Part shown: piece by piece, positions 24,976 to 36,800 of the stretch
Position numbering within the stretch: the stretch's first letter is position 1
Layout of the letters: each line of letters begins with the position of its first letter
NCBI GenBank assembly: GCA_032173675.1
Contig: JAVKPL010003392.1
Location: 62,001 to 126,000 of the forward strand
Length of the DNA: 64,000 nt
Direction of reading: 5' to 3'
DNA from: Gastrolobium villosum
Taxonomy: Eukaryota; Streptophyta; Magnoliopsida; Fabales; Fabaceae
Program-made: the position numbers and the translations under genes
Notes under the pieces: generated by a model
What the model saw: the letters and a program-made list of their open reading frames with translations, nothing else
Told to the model about the DNA's origin: nothing
Database searches by the model: none

Positions 24976-25738
24976 ATAACGATAACCCAAGCGCTCCACA
25001 TTTTTTTAAAAAGAAAAAAGGGAGAGAGTTGTTAAGTACTATTTGAACTTAAGTGTGTCGGTAGTTGAGAAATTGCTCGGTTGTTTTAAAATTTTATTTT
25101 AGTACATGCATCAATTAAATTACATGCATCTTGGTTTCGCGTACATATATTTGTCTTGTTGTGAGACGCTTTATGTAACAGCAAAATGCTGCACGGGCTC
25201 TTTTCATAAAGCTTGACGACGATAGTTGTTCCTTCTATTTTTTCATCATTAAGTCCCAACAACTGTCCTCTTCAGGCTCTATAGTTTTCCCCATTACGTG
25301 AAATATCTTGGCTCGTTGATTACAACTTCTTGGCCGTAATATATATACATACACAGCTAACAAATGAAAATTGAATTTCTCATCCTTCATATTTTTTCTT
25401 CAAGCAAATTCAACTCCTTTCGAAATTTACTTTTGCTTAAGATATATGTAGAAAATCCAACTGGGAGCTTGAATGCCACGAATTGTATGCAAAATACAAT
25501 AAAGTTTTCTCAATACAACAGGTAGCTAATCCCTAATTAATCGGGCTAGCTACAAATTCTGCAAATTAATTTTGAATTTTCTACTGATAAATATACGTCA
25601 TTAGTTATGAGAAATATTTCGTAATTAATTTGTATCTACTTTCATTGTCGCAATTGTAATAGCACAAAAAAATAAAAATAATAGAGTCGCGATTAAAATT
25701 TAGTATAATTTGGGAAAATAATTTCATTGAGTAAGGAG
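24976..25738. other. Intergenic, no gene seen
   Basis: AT-rich spacer between the LINE remnant and a tandem duplication. No motif recognised. Confidence 0.4.
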
Positions 25739-26515
25739 GTAAGTTATATTTACAACTTTATAATTTTTTTTATTATCTCTTATAATTATTTTGTTATCAT
25801 TACATCAAATTTAAATCAACCATTGAGGATTTATATTTTTTCAAACGCTCTTCTTCCACTCTTGATTTTTCTTTCATCTCCGTTGTTGACTTGTACTCTA
25901 GTATGATTTTTACCATTAAAATAGTGTAAAATTGAAAATGTACCCTTGATATTATCTTTTCAACGGCACTAGTATAAGGTCAAATAGAGTTTTATAGCTA
26001 GAGCTAAGCCCGTTTGTTGCATAGAGTTTTATAGCTTGAGCTAAGCCCGTGTTGCACATAGGTTCAGGTTCTAGCGACAAAATTTCTATTTCAACTTCTC
26101 ATTTTGACCCGCTAGATGTCCAATCTAAGTTATATTTACAATTTTTTTTTAATACCTTTTATAATTATTTTGTTATCGTTAAATCAAATTCAAATCAACT
26201 ATTGAAGGTGCATATTTTTTTCAAGTGCTCCTTTTCAACTTTTGACATGTCTTACATCTCTATTGTTGACTTATACTCTAGTCCGATTTTTACCATCGAA
26301 ATAGATCAAAACAGTGCAATTTGAAAACATTTTCTTCAAATGAGTTGTGTCCCTTGTGGTTATCTTTTCAATGGAATTATTATAAGGTCAACTGGTCAAG
26401 TAGAGTTTTATAGCTTGAGATATGCCCAGTTGTTGCACTTAGGTCCAGGATCTAGTGGCAATATCCCTATTTCAAATTCTTGGCTCATTTTGATCAGCTA
26501 GACGTTCAAATATCT
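25739..26515. repeat. Imperfect tandem duplication of a unit of about 385 bp
   Basis: Unit 1 (about 25739-26125) and unit 2 (about 26126-26515) align along their length: both begin aagttatatttacaa, both contain attattttgttatc, ttgttgac followed by tgattttaccat-like sequence, and agagttttatagct followed by agc/agatatgccc. Unit 1 holds a further small duplication of the agagttttatagct...gcccg segment near 25988-26050. No coding frame. The identity of the source repeat is unknown. Confidence 0.75.
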
Positions 26516-26639
26516 CTTTCTCACAATGTATATTTATCAATGTCTCAAACTCAAGCTATGGCCAAAATTTTGAAATAAGCTAATTATCCAATTATGTTGA
26601 AAAAAGCAATTAAGTTCAGTTTCAAACTCATGGGATCTG

Positions 26640-27060
26640 ATAGATGAAGCGCAGACACTTTTTTTAAACCAAAAAATTGTGTCGGACATGAACACCCTCC
26701 AACACACGGTCAATATTTTGGGATACGTAGTCAATATTTTTCGACACGCGGTCAATATTATTTTATTTTATCCTTTCAACTAAATATGAAAAATTAATTT
26801 ATAAATTAAATATTCTCTGTTATTGAATTTGACATGAAAAATTATTTTTACTTTATATTTATGTTATGAAATTTGAATATTTAATTGATTATTATTATGG
26901 GATGCTATATGTATTAAATGTAAACTATATTATATATATTAAAAATATTATTTAATATCAAAATGTGTCCTAACGTGTCGAAATTTAATATTTTTTAGAA
27001 TTAATGTGTCGTAGTGTTATGTCGTGTCATGTCCTGTGTCGGATGTAGGATATGGCTAAG
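26640..27060. mobile_element. hAT-type element, family H1 (degenerate copy)
   Basis: Same order of landmarks as the 659-1084 copy: a left zone with gtcggacatgaacac and acacacggtc, an AT-rich middle with ttatttaatatcaaaatgtg, and a right zone acgtgtcg ... gtgtcgtagtg ... ctgtgtcggatg. No clean TSD could be set. Confidence 0.65.
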
Positions 27061-27105
27061 ACTAATCAACTAAGTGTATAAAAGGCTCAAGAGGCTAAAT
27101 ACAAG

Positions 27106-28206
27106 CACTACTAAGAAAATAGACGCAAAAATTCCGTTACTACAAAGCAGAAATCCGTACCTAAATAAATTAGGGTCGCAATTTGAAACACACAAAAATT
27201 CGTCCCTAAATAGCTTCTAGCTATTGTTTTGGGACTGAATTAAATTTATCTCTAATATGTATTTTTCGTCCCTAATATTGTTAATAATTTTGATTTGTAA
27301 AAGGCTAGAGTCTGTGCTTAATAAAGATGGAATCAAGGAAGGATTTTTTCTTTTCAAATAGGGACAAAATGTATCTGTCCCTAATAAGGACAGAATCATG
27401 GAAAGGTTTTTTTCGCCTCAAATAAGGACATAATGTATCCATAACATTTGTGCACTTTAGTGCGCTAAAGCACGCACTTCCGAAAAAAGAAAATCATCTT
27501 AGTGTCCTAATGAGTGCTTTAGCGCGCTCTTCCAATAACCTAAGTGGTTGATTCTCTCTTTCTTGCTTAGTCTAAATCCTTCTGGATTCATCTTTGCTCT
27601 TATTCAACTTACTTTACTTAACAAAAAAACAAAGATTAATCAATTATGCCAGGGAACATGGTTAGTGATTCTTAGCCAAATAACTGAAAGCGTTGATGGT
27701 TTAGGCTTGATTAGAGAGTTAATTATTATGATTTTAGTCTTATAAAACATGATAGATTATGAGTTTATCAATCTCCCCTATTAGCGAGTGATTGAGATTT
27801 TAGTCTTATAAATCACGCAATGTTGGTTTTTTAACACAAACATCAAATCTAGGTAATCTAGCAAAAAGTTTATATTTTTGCAATTTCATAAACAATAACA
27901 CTTAAATCCAAAATTTGGTCCCTAAATCTGTCTCAACTAGGGACAAATTATTTTTGTCCCTATTATGGACGAATTTTTAAAAAGATAAATATTTCATCCT
28001 TAATTCTATCCCAAGTTGGGATAGACAATATTTTGTCCTTATTAGGAATGGAATTAGGAACAGATTGTAGAAATCGAAAATATTCTATCCCTAAATTCGT
28101 CCCAAATAAGGATGAATTGTCTTTTTCTTCTCTAAATCTCTCCAAATTAGAGACGAAAAATCTTCTATCTTAAAATATGTCCCTAATTCATGCTTTTTTA
28201 ATAGAG
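27106..28206. mobile_element. Non-autonomous CACTA-like element
   Basis: Starts cactactaagaaaat and ends gcttttttaatagag, imperfect inverted termini of CACTA type, with a 3-bp TSD aag (27103-27105 and 28207-28209). Subterminal and internal zones carry many copies of tccctaat / attaggga-like and gtccctaa motifs in both directions, typical of transposase-binding arrays. A further inverted pair around gctttagcgcgc and gcgctaaagcacgc lies at 27460-27530. No transposase frame. Confidence 0.7.
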
Positions 28207-28280
28207 AAGTGGGATAATTAATATATGAAAATCTTGTTTATCAAATTCTCCTACATATGATTTTTGCATGTCCTAAGCAA

Positions 28281-30300
28281 TAGTGGCGTAGCCACGTTTA
28301 GACCGGCTAGGGCCTTGGCATAGACTATTTTTTCAAAAAAAATACTTATTATATATAATTATATAATTAATTGTAATTTGTTCAGGGCTAAAATTATAAT
28401 TTGGCATTATCTAAATAAATATATAACTATATTTATGTTTAAATATAACAAAATTATAATATTTTTATCTTAATTTTTTTTTTCTCTTTTCCCTATTTTT
28501 TTAACCAGTTATTTGTCATGTTTACTTTTTAAAACCTTTTTTATTCTTTTTTCATACCCACATCTTCTTTCACACGATTCTTTCCCCTTTGCCCTATTTT
28601 TTTTCCTTTCTTCCCATCTTTCCTTTTGTCTTATTTCAATCCTTTTCCAATTTTCCCACCGAGTACTCACCATCAAATAGAGGCCAAGACCATAAGCAGT
28701 TGTGGTGGGATCAAGTCCAGACCAAAGAGAAGGAACAAGAGATCACCGGGAGAAATGAGATTGATTAGTGGGATGGAGATTTGGGGCCCTCTGCATTGAT
28801 TAGAGGGATTGATTAGTTTTTTTTTTTTTCATATTGCCCTTATGAGTTATGACTTAGTTATTTATCACAAATTTCACAATGGCACTTTTACAAAATGAGA
28901 TACTCATGTTTATTTATTTATACTTATCTTGAGTTGTATAAATTTGATAATTGAGTTGTCTACTTGTCGTAGTTATGACAATTTAAACTTTAATTTGAAA
29001 ATTGAGCTGTAAATCTTTTTGCTCCCCTAATCCATTTGACATAAATGTACTGATATGAAAGTGGTAGTAGCATGCGTGGTAAATGAAATGGATTGTAAGC
29101 ATTATTTTTTAATGAATGCTCTTGTGCTTATTATGTGCATTATTTTGCTCATCAATTACAATTAGCCTTGATTGTTGCCTCTAAGGACGTTTCTTCTAGT
29201 TATCAATTCTTTCAGAATTTGAATTTCATCATTAATATTATTATTGCTTCTTCTCAGAGTCATGATCAATTTCAAGCTGCCCAAATTTTTGAATTTGAAC
29301 TTGTGTAGGCTATTGGGGAACTTGAAAGTGGTACAGGTCCTAACCAAGTAGGTACACTAAAAGGATGAATCATGTTCAATACTTGAAAAATTCATAGTGA
29401 AGGCTCAAATTACTCTTAGAGAGGAGATGTTACTGCAGCTTATAAGATGATTACTTCTTTTGAGTTTATCTTCAATTTACTTTTAATGAAGGAGATCATG
29501 GGCATCACTGAAATTATTTGTCAAGCATTACAACAGAGATCTCAAGATATTTTGGATGTTGTACAATTAGTTTCAAGTACAAAGTAACTTATTCAAGAAT
29601 TATGAGATGATCGTTACAAAAGAATACTTGAAAGTGTTGTTAATTTCTCCAAACTTCGTGAAATAGATGTTCCAAATTTTGATGCTCAATATATTGAAGG
29701 TCGTGGCCGTCGACAACATGAACAAATAACTATTGAACATCACTATCATTTTGATATCTTTAATTCAACCATTGACTTTCGAATATAAGAGTTAGATAGA
29801 AGGTTTAATGAGCAAACAATGAAATTTTTATCACTTAGCTCTTCATTAGATCCGAAGAATAGTTATAAAGCATTTAATGTTGATGATATTTGTAGCATTA
29901 CAGAGAAATACTATCATCTTGATTTTTCTGAGCAAGAAAGAATTAATTTGAATTTTCTATTAAAGCATTTCCATAAGGACATCCCAAAACATCCAAAACT
30001 TCAAAATTTATCTTTAATTTCTGAGTTGTGTTAAGGATTAGTTAAGACATGATAGTCAAATTCTTATCATTTGGTTGATAGACTAATCCGTCTTATCTTA
30101 ACCCTACCAGTTTCAACCGCAAGTAGTGAACGTACATTATCAGAAATGAAATTGTGAAAACAAGGTTTCGAAACAAAATGGAGGATGGTTTTCTTGCAAA
30201 TAATTTATTTATGTATATTGAAAGAGAGATTGCAGCAACTTTTACTACAAATTTTGTCCTTGAAGATTTCATCAATTGAAAAGAGTGTCGCTTACAATCT
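28281..30300 (+). mobile_element. Degraded hAT transposon with TTF-type transposase remnant
   Basis: The left terminus tagtggcgtagccacg is a plant hAT-type end. Downstream, 29120-30290 encodes a broken transposase (separate entry). Between them, 28480-28810 is a pyrimidine-rich then mixed region where the N-terminal coding part should be; it is not recognisable. No right terminus or TSD was found, so the right border is only the end of detectable homology. Confidence 0.6.
29120..30290 (+). pseudogene. hAT transposase (TTF zinc-finger / hAT C-terminal dimerisation type), broken
   Basis: Recognisable pieces in order: CAYYVHYFAHQLQLAL (about 29128-29175), a REIDVPNFDAQY segment (about 29659-29694), RRFNEQTMKFLSLSSSLDPK (about 29799-29858), then the hAT dimerisation region with ALDP-like, KYYHLDFSEQE, FLLKHFHKDIPKHP, LSLISELC, and RLILTLPVSTASSERTLS (about 30090-30143). 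The order and motifs match plant proteins annotated as TTF-type zinc finger with HAT dimerisation domain. Several in-frame stops (for example near 29310, 29430, 29590, 29790 and 30032) and at least one frameshift near 30080 and another near 30155 make it non-functional. The zinc-finger part upstream is lost. Confidence 0.8.
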
Positions 30301-31720
30301 TAGGTGTATAAGTATTTTTATTATATTTTAAATTATTTATTAAATATTATTCTGCATATAATTATTATATTTGTGTACATTCATATCCATAAGACAATGC
30401 TTAATTCATTATTTATTATGCTGTGGGAGAAAAATGAAATTCTTATGTTTGAAATATTTACCGGAAAGGTTAATGATTGTTTATATGTTTACTTTGATGT
30501 ATAATCATTGACAATTATTCATTTGAAAGTTCAATGTTATGTAATATTATTTAGTAAATAATTTAGATAAGTATGCTAGAATTTATTGTAAATTTTTTTC
30601 CTATTAAATTTATATAATTACAATAAATATTTTGATAATTTTATATATTAAGATTTTTGACACAGATTAAAATTATTTCGCACTTAACTCGGAAAATAAA
30701 AACTCTAAGAACCAATTTTTCACTAAACTTAAAACATGATGAAAAATATAATTTATAGCTTCAAGAAGTTATAATATTCATGATATAATATTAACATCTC
30801 AAAACTAACAAGACAATTAATTTTCAATTAAAAGGAATAGACGAAGATTGATAAAATCCTATAAGATACGCTCTCAATTTCTCAAGTATTTAGAAAGTAA
30901 GAATTTCAATTAAATTTAATTCATGAAAATTTTACATCACTCAGTACACACGAACAGCATAAAAGAACTTTATAAGTTAATAATGAATTCGAGATATATA
31001 AAAGAATAAAAATAAACGAACATGACAAGTATAAAGCTAAAGAGAAGGGAGACATCAGAATTTGAACTCCTGACAGCGGATGTAGAATACACTGCGCTAA
31101 ATGTGAATATAGCACAGATTCAAAACAATCTCCAATGGGTCGACGCTGCAGTGCGATCCTAATTCTTGCGGTGATCACTTCTATTCCTTTGCTCAATGTT
31201 GCTCCTCATGTGTCTACCTAAAAAATTAAATTGGTAAGAACAATCTTATTGAGGCTTTCAAGTTTCAATTATCCAAACATTGACACTTTTTCTGTTAATT
31301 TTGTTGATTCGATAACTAGATGAGATTGTAAATCTCTATCTTATAATAAAAACTCTTAAAATAGTTTGAGCCAGGCCCAGACGAACGGTTAACGATGCTA
31401 ATGTGGGTGGCCCCCTTTTCTTTCGCTGATTTAATGTTCTTTAATTCTTGAGGTAGTGAGGCCCATTTATAATGTTTCTCGTCCTCTATTTCGATGGGGC
31501 TGGGCTGAATAGTGATTTCTTACAGTGTCAAATATTGAAAAGTGGTATCTATGTCTTTCCAATTGTCAGGCTCACATGCTTGAATCTGGCGTTTTTTTTT
31601 TTTTTTTTTTAAAAAGTCCATCAATTAGCGCTTTACACTCTTTTATGAAAAATGTTCAATTTTTTCGTTTTTTTTTTATTTTGTAATATTATATTCTTTT
31701 TCATAAAAAATGAAAATGTG
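30301..31720. other. Intergenic, no gene seen
   Basis: AT-rich. A B-box-like ggagttcaaattc on the minus strand near 31055 suggests another SINE fragment but without an A box. A 20-base or longer T run lies near 31591-31610. Confidence 0.4.
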
Positions 31721-31732
31721 TTTATATTTTAA

Positions 31733-31930
31733 GGAAAAAATGTGTGCTATTTTAAAGGATATAAAGTTATGTCATTTTAAATGAGAGAAAGAGATAGATC
31801 ATGAGGAAAGAGTGGACAAAAAACATAAAGATGTTGGTCCTACTTCTTTATGAGAGTGAAATGACACAAGTTGTGTCATTTTAAAGGACAAACACCTGTA
31901 ACTACAAAAAAAAGGACAAATATTTTCCTC
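31733..31930. mobile_element. MULE-type MITE, family M4 (copy 2)
   Basis: Begins ggaaaaaatgtgtgctat and ends caaatattttcctc. Flanks atattttaa (31724-31732) and atatcttaa (31931-31939) agree at 8 of 9. Near each end is an inverted pair of tgtcattttaaa/g-type segments. Slightly longer than other copies because of an extra stretch near 31890-31915. Confidence 0.8.
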
Positions 31931-32277
31931 ATATCTTAATTATTTTAATACAAATGAACCTCTTAAGTCTTAGCAAACTGTAAGTATGAGACTTCACTTA
32001 TAATTTTTATTTTATTTTTTAAATTTAATAATATGAGTTAAACCTAGCTTTTAGTTATGTTGAGAGCCGTAACAAGAGAAAAGTTATTTTAAGAGCTTTA
32101 TTCACATTAAAATAAGTTAAAATATAACACATGTTAGTTTTTTAAGAAAGGAGAGTAATGTTTTTTATTTTTTTTAAAAAAATCGTGTCATTTAAACATC
32201 TTTTAACAATATAAAATTTATTCTTATTATAATGGTACAATGAAAGGTACTAATTTCATTGTTTGGTATATTTAAAA

Positions 32278-32483
32278 GGAGGGATTAATGTACTAAAAGA
32301 TAAATGGATAAATTAAAATTTCTGATGTTGTAGGAGATAATTTTATTTTCTATATACGTATGAAAATATGACCCAACGGGGCATGTGAAAAAAGAAAAGA
32401 AAATAAATGGGTTCTATACACTTTCATGTGTGTAAGAGATAAAATTATCTCATACAACATAAGAAACATTAATCCTTTAATAT
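32278..32483. mobile_element. Putative inverted-repeat MITE
   Basis: Two arms pair: ctgatgttgtaggagataat on the left with attatctcatacaacat on the right, extended outward by ggattaatgt and acattaatcc. The left arm has an insertion of about 30 bp relative to the right arm. No convincing TSD. Confidence 0.5.
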
Positions 32484-32529
32484 GAAAAGAAAAGAAAGTC
32501 ATCAACAACATAAACTCTCTTAGGTGCAC

Positions 32530-32890
32530 CACATATGTTGCTCCGACAAGAGACACGACACGGCACTTTGACAAGTCAATTTTAAAAAATGTTAGATTTT
32601 GACACGTTTTGATATTAAATAATATTTTTATATATATAATATAGTCTATATTTCATACATATAGCAACTCATAATAAGTCATATAACCAATCCAATATTC
32701 AAATTTCATAACATAAATGTAAAATTTATTTTCCATGCCTTATTAAATTTTCATGTTAAATTTCATAACAAAAAATATTTGATCTATAAATTGATTTTTC
32801 ATGTTTAGTTAAAAAATAAAATAAAATAAAATTTGGATTTATATAAATATTGAACACATGTCGAAAAACATCTATTGAAAAATGTTAATG
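32530..32890. mobile_element. hAT-type element, family H1 (degenerate, inverted copy)
   Basis: Carries gacacgacacggcac, then ttagattttgacacg, an AT-rich core with aaatttcataacataaatg, and a right zone with acacatgtcg and tgtgtgtgg. This is the reverse orientation of the 26640-27060 copy. Borders are approximate. Confidence 0.6.
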
Positions 32891-33065
32891 TGTGTGGAAA
32901 ATATTGAATGTGTGCTTCTTACTGCACAACTACCCACTAGGGCAAGGCACAAAGTTCACTGATTTTCCACAAGGTTTGTCCAATATACACCTGGTGTTCC
33001 TTCTACCACATTCCAATATGGGAAAAAGATCTATTATTTCAAATAACACATTTTATATGCTTTCA

Positions 33066-33196
33066 CTTTCATAAAAAGGTGAGATCCATATCTTTAAAAA
33101 AATTTCTCTCACTTTCTTTCCCATGATTTATCTCTTTATCTCATTTAAAATAATATAACTTTCTATTCTTTAAAATGATAAGTATTTTTGGCTTAC
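33066..33196. mobile_element. Truncated M4 MITE
   Basis: aaggtgagatccatatcttt, tctctcactttct, atttatctctttatctcatt and ttctttaaaatgata follow the M4 order in reverse orientation. One end is missing. It lies just before the solo LTR. Confidence 0.55.
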
Positions 33197-33218
33197 AATA
33201 TATAGTTGTTTAGGTTTG

Positions 33219-33569
33219 TGATAGAAAGCCCAATAACGAAGGCCCATAAATATGCTGAGTCTGCAAAAAATATTCTATAGTTTGTTACGGGAAAATCAGT
33301 TGCGGGAAGGATGGGAATTAACGCAGGGGCTGAAGTAGTTAAATAGGGAAAATAAGGAGCAAGGTGGGGTATCTTGGAAATTGCTTGGACTCGGCCTCTT
33401 GAATTCACATTATCTTTTCTTCTTCTTTCTGTATTTTCCATTACTGTAATTGCCATTTTCAATATAATTTTCCTATGCTGAAATATTGTAATCACTGGTT
33501 TATATCAATATACAGTTCCTGAGGTATTACTTTCCATAATTTTCTCAATTGTTCTGTTGATACCTATCA
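33219..33569 (+). mobile_element. Solo LTR of a retrotransposon
   Basis: A 351-bp segment with inverted tips TGATAG...CTATCA (TG...CA borders) and a perfect 5-bp TSD gtttg (33214-33218 and 33570-33574). Toward the right it has the promoter-to-U5 style sequence of plant LTRs: ttctttctgtattttcc, attgtaatcac, and tcaatatacagttcctgag. No internal coding region follows, so it is a product of LTR-LTR recombination. It ends about 300 bp beyond the TTL stop codon. Confidence 0.75.
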
Positions 33570-33873
33570 GTTTGTCAAACCAATATGCATGGAATGTGGG
33601 ATATGAATAACCAAAGGCTGCTCAAACATCCAAAGGATTAAATGAATATTTTGCCAACATAAAGAATTCATTTTTTATATAAACTTTTCTACGTGCTACA
33701 GTGATAATATGCTTTCTTTTGGTTTTCCTCTGCCCTTATAAGCAAGGTCAGCAAATTTATGAAGGAGAAACAATTAAATTATTTTGGACCTCTTCCCATC
33801 CATTCTGAAAATTTTAACTTTTTTCTTCGTTTCCTGCACAATGTATATTCTGATTTGAAGAAGTGCAATTATC

Positions 33874-36800
33874 TCAGCTGCTGTACAATTTAACTGATCT
33901 TTCTAACAACTCGTGGTTATTGCCTGAAATTTCTTTAACCCTTGATCCGTTCTTGTATATTTTAAAGGCTGGAATAGAGGTCACTCCTTCTGATTTTGCC
34001 AAGTATGGGTGGTCTTCAATCTCCACCTAAAAAAATTGTAATTCAGTTATAAGTTAGAAACAATGTAAAAGATACAGAAACAATTTAAAAGAAATATATC
34101 AACGAAAGTTGTCTTTCTTGATCACTATTAGATGCATTTGTTAAAGGGGAAAGGTTATATTGATAAACTTTTTTTCTTACGAACTTATAAACTACGCTAA
34201 GTCTTATTAGTCATACACTATTGATTGAAGTCTGACTGGTCAGATTTAGTGTAGTTTGTAAGTTTGTAAGAAACAAAGTTTGTCAATATAACCCCTCCCT
34301 TTGTTAAGTATATTATTATTTCCTATTCCTGCATAAAAATGCTACATTTTTATCTTACATGCTTGTCCAATGTTCATACCATCCTAACTGTTCCTTAGAG
34401 TACAAGATTCCATGTTCCAACTTTTAAATTTACATTCCCATAGTCTGTAAACAACCAATAAAAATAAACCAACCTTAAGGAAATTAACTGATGGGAATCT
34501 CTTGCTGGTTTGCTCCAAAACCAGCAACACTTGCTTATGGGTTGCCTTGCTGCTAAAGAGCACCACAGCCATCCCTATTCAATAACCCTCACAACTGGTT
34601 ACTGTATTTGTAATGCTTATATGTAATTGTATAAGAGAAGCAAACAAATGTGCCTTACCAGGTGAGGTTACATAATGTCTGAATCGATCATTACTTGAGA
34701 TGAAAACCAAATTTGAACCAAATTTCAAGTCCTTAATATCTTCACCACGTAGCATCTTGAGTTGAAGCTGGGCCTCAAACAAAGCCCTAGCCACTTCCTC
34801 ATCCCCTGGCTTTTCTCTTATTAGCATTTCATAGTCTTGAATGGCAGCTTCCCATCTTTCCATCTACATGCACAAAAAGAGAAATAATGAAAGGGTTATT
34901 AACTGCAAACAAGCATGTACCAGAAGAACTTAATAATTAATGGATCAACTAATGTACCTTCGCATTGCAATCTGCCCTTCTTAACCTTGCTTTGCTGTAA
35001 CATGGCTGAACTATAAGTGCTTCATTACAGTCTTCAATTGCTTTTTCATATTGGCCTAGCTTAGAACGACATGCTGCTCTGTTGCATAGCAGAATTGAGT
35101 TGTGTGGATCATGCTCTAGTCCTTCATTGTATGCTGCACATGCTTCCATGAATTTTGATCCCTTGAAGAACAAGTTTCCACTCATTCTAGCTGATGTCGC
35201 TGCTCTTGCCTTTCTTACCACTGCATTCACCTCTCTATTGCTTGGATCAACTTTAGCTGCTTGCTGAGCTGCTGTCACAGCATCCTCAAATCTGTTTACC
35301 AACAAAGTTCAATTCAACTTTGGATTCATTCCTAACTAGGCTCAGAAAATGAAGTAAATTTTCAATACTCCTGTAGTACATACTCCATTATTGAAAGTAA
35401 AAGTGATTCAGATCCATGAGATGTTAACCACAAAGGAGTTGGTAAAATAAATCTAGTTAGGTGTTTGCTTTTTTCTAATTTTAGTAGGTGAAGCACTAAA
35501 TCTTGAGTACTACTAGAGTACTGAAGAAATTTTCCTGAATACACATCATCATTGATCATTGAATATAAAGAAAGCAACAACAACCTGAGGCTGATAACAT
35601 ACACAAATCATGATTGAAGAATTTGTCAAACACATCAAAACAAAGCATTTTCACCAACCTGCCGGCTGCTAAGTAAACCTGTGCGCCTATCATATACAGG
35701 TAAGCACTACGATCCAGGCCAAATATCTTGTTACACCAATCAAGTGAAAATTTTGGCATTTTCTCGTAGATGGTATATGCCTCTTGATATCTTAGGAGCT
35801 TCAGCAAGGCTTCAGTTTGTAAAGCATAGACCTAGCAAACACAACCAATTTTTAATCAGCATGAGTCATAGCAGCTGGGTTGGCATCATTATTGGACTAT
35901 TGAATGAATAAAAATGTAGAAATATAAAATTCTTGAGGGTACATAGAAACCTCTAAAAATAAAATGTTTTGACCAATGGACTAACCTGTGGGGCTGAATC
36001 AGCACCCAAGGATATTGCAGACCGTGTTTCCTTCAGTATAACACTCCATTCATTGACTTTCCGGGCTTCAATGCATTTGTTCAGGTGATTTTGAAGAGCA
36101 TGAGCTTGAAAAACAAGTACAGAATCAGCATCTGGGGTTGTCTGATTGCAATCCAGTGCTTTTTCTGCTTCTCCCAATCTGCATTAAAATTTCCAATTCT
36201 ATAAGAAAAAAAGTAATAGCACAAGAAACATCATATCATAATCCATAGTATATATTTACCATGGTGTATCTACTAGTCCCTAATACATTGAATGAAGCAT
36301 ATATATATTTCATTATTATTACTTAGTATTTAGTACCTGAAATATATTGTTGCCAAACGGTTGTAGGCTCTATTATATGAAGGCTCCAGCCGGATAGATT
36401 CCTCACACTCAAAAATTGCATCCTGAAACCTTCCTAAGCCAATTAAAGCTGCACTCTTGTTGCAATGATACGTTGCCGTTTTTGAATCAAGATCAATTGC
36501 TCGGTCATACAAAGCCAAAGCCTCTTCAAATTTTCCCTGCTTGTATGCTTCATTTCCCATGGACTTCAACACTTCAGGGCTCACTCTGTTGTGCTTTGGA
36601 CTTAGAAACTGTGCAAGCTCATTGCTGTTCTTCCTCATGATATTCCCCATCACTCCTTTGCTTGCATTACTGTATGAACTGGTCATACAGCTTAACTCTG
36701 CATTCTTAGCTATGAATTCCACACTCTTTCTTCTCGGTGAGTTACTTACAAGCAAATTCCCAGTGAGTTTCAAGGCACCAAAATCTTTGGCCTGAGATTT

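Noticed and set aside
33193..33495. 100-codon minus-strand frame downstream of TTL
   Set aside because: It lies in the solo LTR and has no domain. The TTL stop at 33874 is supported by the family's normal C-terminus.
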